A stretch of DNA of 64,000 nt from Runella limosa DSM 17973 (GTDB lineage Bacteria; Bacteroidota; Bacteroidia; Cytophagales; Spirosomataceae): positions 214,765 to 278,764 of the forward strand of contig NZ_KI519424.1 of assembly GCF_000482465.1 (NCBI RefSeq), given 5' to 3'. Both the position numbers and the translations under genes were made by a program. Positions 62,784-64,000 of the stretch are shown here, in pieces; positions within the stretch are counted from its first letter, which is position 1; every line of letters starts with the position of its first letter. Below the pieces are notes generated by a model. The model searched no databases. It worked only from the letters and a program-made list of their open reading frames with translations, and had not been told where the DNA came from.

Positions 62784-63045
62784 TTGACTAGACTTTCCAA
62801 GTTTTGTTTTCGGCCTAGCTAAAACTTGGAAAGTCTTTTATTGCCTGATTGTTGATTAGACTTACCAAGTTTTGTTTTTGACCTAGCTAAAACTTGGAAA
62901 GTCTTTTATTGCCTGATTGTTGATTAGACTTACCAAGTTTTGTTTTCGACCAAGCTGTAACTTGGAAAGTCTTTTATTGCCTGATTGTTGACTAGACTTT
63001 CCAAGTTTTGTTTCGGCCTAGCTAAAACTTGGAAAGTCTAGTCAA
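62784..63045. repeat. Tandem array of four 68-bp hairpin units
   Basis: Units start at 62791, 62859, 62927 and 62995, exactly 68 bp apart. Each has GACTTTCCAAGTTTT or a one-base variant, a 15-nt loop, and AAAACTTGGAAAGTC, followed by a spacer TTTTATTGCCTGATTGTTGA in the first three. The first and last units are capped by TTGACTA and TAGTCAA, so the array ends mirror each other. It begins one base after the stop of the minus-strand gene at 63047. Confidence 0.88.
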
Positions 63046-63046
63046 T

Positions 63047-64000
63047 TTATTTTCCAATTAGTTTTTTGGCAAAACCATAGGTATGAATCAAAGCCAACCA
63101 CGACTTGCGTTTGATCAAATCATAGTAGTACGAAGTCGTTACTGCCGAACTGAATTGAATCTGTCCAAACTTCTCATTGATGTATTTTTCGGCGTTTCGT
63201 TCGGCATTCCAGTACGTTTCTGAGCTCGAATTGGCCTTGGTTCCACTCCCTGTGGTGTCAAACGCCGCGTGACGCGTATAATCTTCGAGGGTCAAATGGC
63301 GAAACGTATATCCGCGTTTAAACATATCGTGCGACCATACCGTGGCCGTGTCAACCCCGTTCCAACCTCCCCCATAACACCCAATATCGCCATTGGGAAG
63401 TGTTTCTTTGCGGTATTTTTCAAGGTCAATCATGGCACAATATTCGTTCAAACGGCACTCGGGCAGTATGTGCGTGCGGCCATTACGAATTACTTTCAAT
63501 TGAATATCGCGGCGCGGAGTAGCATGAGCTTCGGCGAGTGCAATGGCTTCTTCGGTCGTTGGCACATATTGCTCAAACATCTTTGAGTTACACTTATTGC
63601 CCCAATCAGGCCCAGCAGGGCAGCTCCAGCATTGACCGATTGACCCCACTCCTACCAAGTTTTTAGGGCCTTTCTCAAACTCTTTGAGCATATCACCAAT
63701 CATATCGCCGTAAAAAAGCATGTCGTTGTGCATCACTACCAAATACTTTTTATCTGATACCTCAAGCGGGTATTGGTACATGATACTCTGGCGAAAACGC
63801 GTATCAACTTTGGCCCGCTCATGGTCGCGTACACCCAGTCCTAAAAAATAATGCGGGTATTGCACCACTAATTTGACCGACGGGTCGTTACGGAAATAAT
63901 CAATGATTTTAAAAATTCCCACGTAGTCGTCGTGGGGTTGGAGTCGCTCGCGGGAAAGGTAAATTTTATCAATGTGCTGGCCACTGTACTGCATCAAAGT
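63047..64000 (-). CDS. Putative glycosyltransferase-like protein, 5' end missing
   Basis: At least 317 codons are visible; the frame is open to the right edge, so the N-terminus is probably missing. The reading fits a GT-A-like fold (KYLVVMHNDMLFYGDMIGDML with an acidic cluster after a strand, preceded by a repeated nucleotide-binding-like block IDKIYLSRERLQPHDDYVGI). Cys-rich GQCWSCPAGPDWGNKCNS and RLNEYCAMIDL are unusual and might bind metal. The family is not firmly recognised. Confidence 0.45.
   Translation of the reverse strand, partial: TLMQYSGQHIDKIYLSRERLQPHDDYVGIFKIIDYFRNDPSVKLVVQYPHYFLGLGVRDHERAKVDTRFRQSIMYQYPLEVSDKKYLVVMHNDMLFYGDMIGDMLKEFEKGPKNLVGVGSIGQCWSCPAGPDWGNKCNSKMFEQYVPTTEEAIALAEAHATPRRDIQLKVIRNGRTHILPECRLNEYCAMIDLEKYRKETLPNGDIGCYGGGWNGVDTATVWSHDMFKRGYTFRHLTLEDYTRHAAFDTTGSGTKANSSSETYWNAERNAEKYINEKFGQIQFSSAVTTSYYYDLIKRKSWLALIHTYGFAKKLIGK

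Overview
The window looks like a chromosomal segment from a Bacteroidota bacterium, probably Cytophagales (Runella- or Spirosoma-like). The signs are a SusC/SusD pair, many secreted and lipoprotein genes, promoter boxes of the Bacteroidetes TAnnTTTG type, an OmpA/PD40 protein, and abundant REP-like palindromes. Gene families were recognised by reading translated sequence; no database search was made.

Region 1 (1-11.2 kb) is a type I-B CRISPR-Cas locus read on the minus strand. In transcription order it runs cas6, a 0.94-kb interval, cas8b (Cst1-like), cas7 (Cst2-like), cas5, cas3, a REP-associated transposase gene, cas4, cas1, cas2, a leader, and an array that runs off the left edge. The cas8-cas6 interval is the most interesting stretch of the window. 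On the plus strand it carries two degenerate copies of the CRISPR repeat around a 27-nt spacer, closed by a hairpin. The first 18 nt of that spacer match (15/18) a CCA-flanked site beside a candidate promoter of the cas8 operon. This has the layout of a crRNA-like guide used for regulation (CreA/CreR type) rather than immunity. A shrunken DUF3800 gene follows it.

Region 2 (11.4-31.8 kb) is mostly envelope and catabolic genes. It holds a SusC/SusD uptake pair flanked by two Tat-exported HisC-like aminotransferases, a secreted Hint-domain protein, a YdjC deacetylase, a cyanophycinase-like peptidase, a lipoprotein nuclease, yjbQ, an AraC regulator with an aldo/keto reductase, a CocE-type hydrolase and mnmE. 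Region 3 (31.8-44.4 kb) has surface lipoproteins with LVIVD-like repeats, a phosphoesterase, an OmpA/PD40 protein, a GH140-like hydrolase, mfd, and trpB-trpA. The trpBA pair is preceded by a leader peptide with tandem Trp codons and a terminator, that is, a classical-looking attenuator.

Region 4 (44.4-58.8 kb) contains a PD-(D/E)XK transposase-like protein, moaE, hydrolases and a defence-like cluster. The cluster is a reverse transcriptase of the UG/DRT kind with a 330-nt structured non-coding stretch in front of it, a divergent WYL-domain protein, a minimal nucleotidyltransferase with a small partner, and a SWIM/SNF2 helicase. Region 5 (58.8-64 kb) has an APC permease, a LOG-family protein, rpiB, an SpmA/SpmB-like fusion, a 68-bp tandem hairpin array, and a gene cut by the right edge. 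No tRNA or rRNA genes were recognised.
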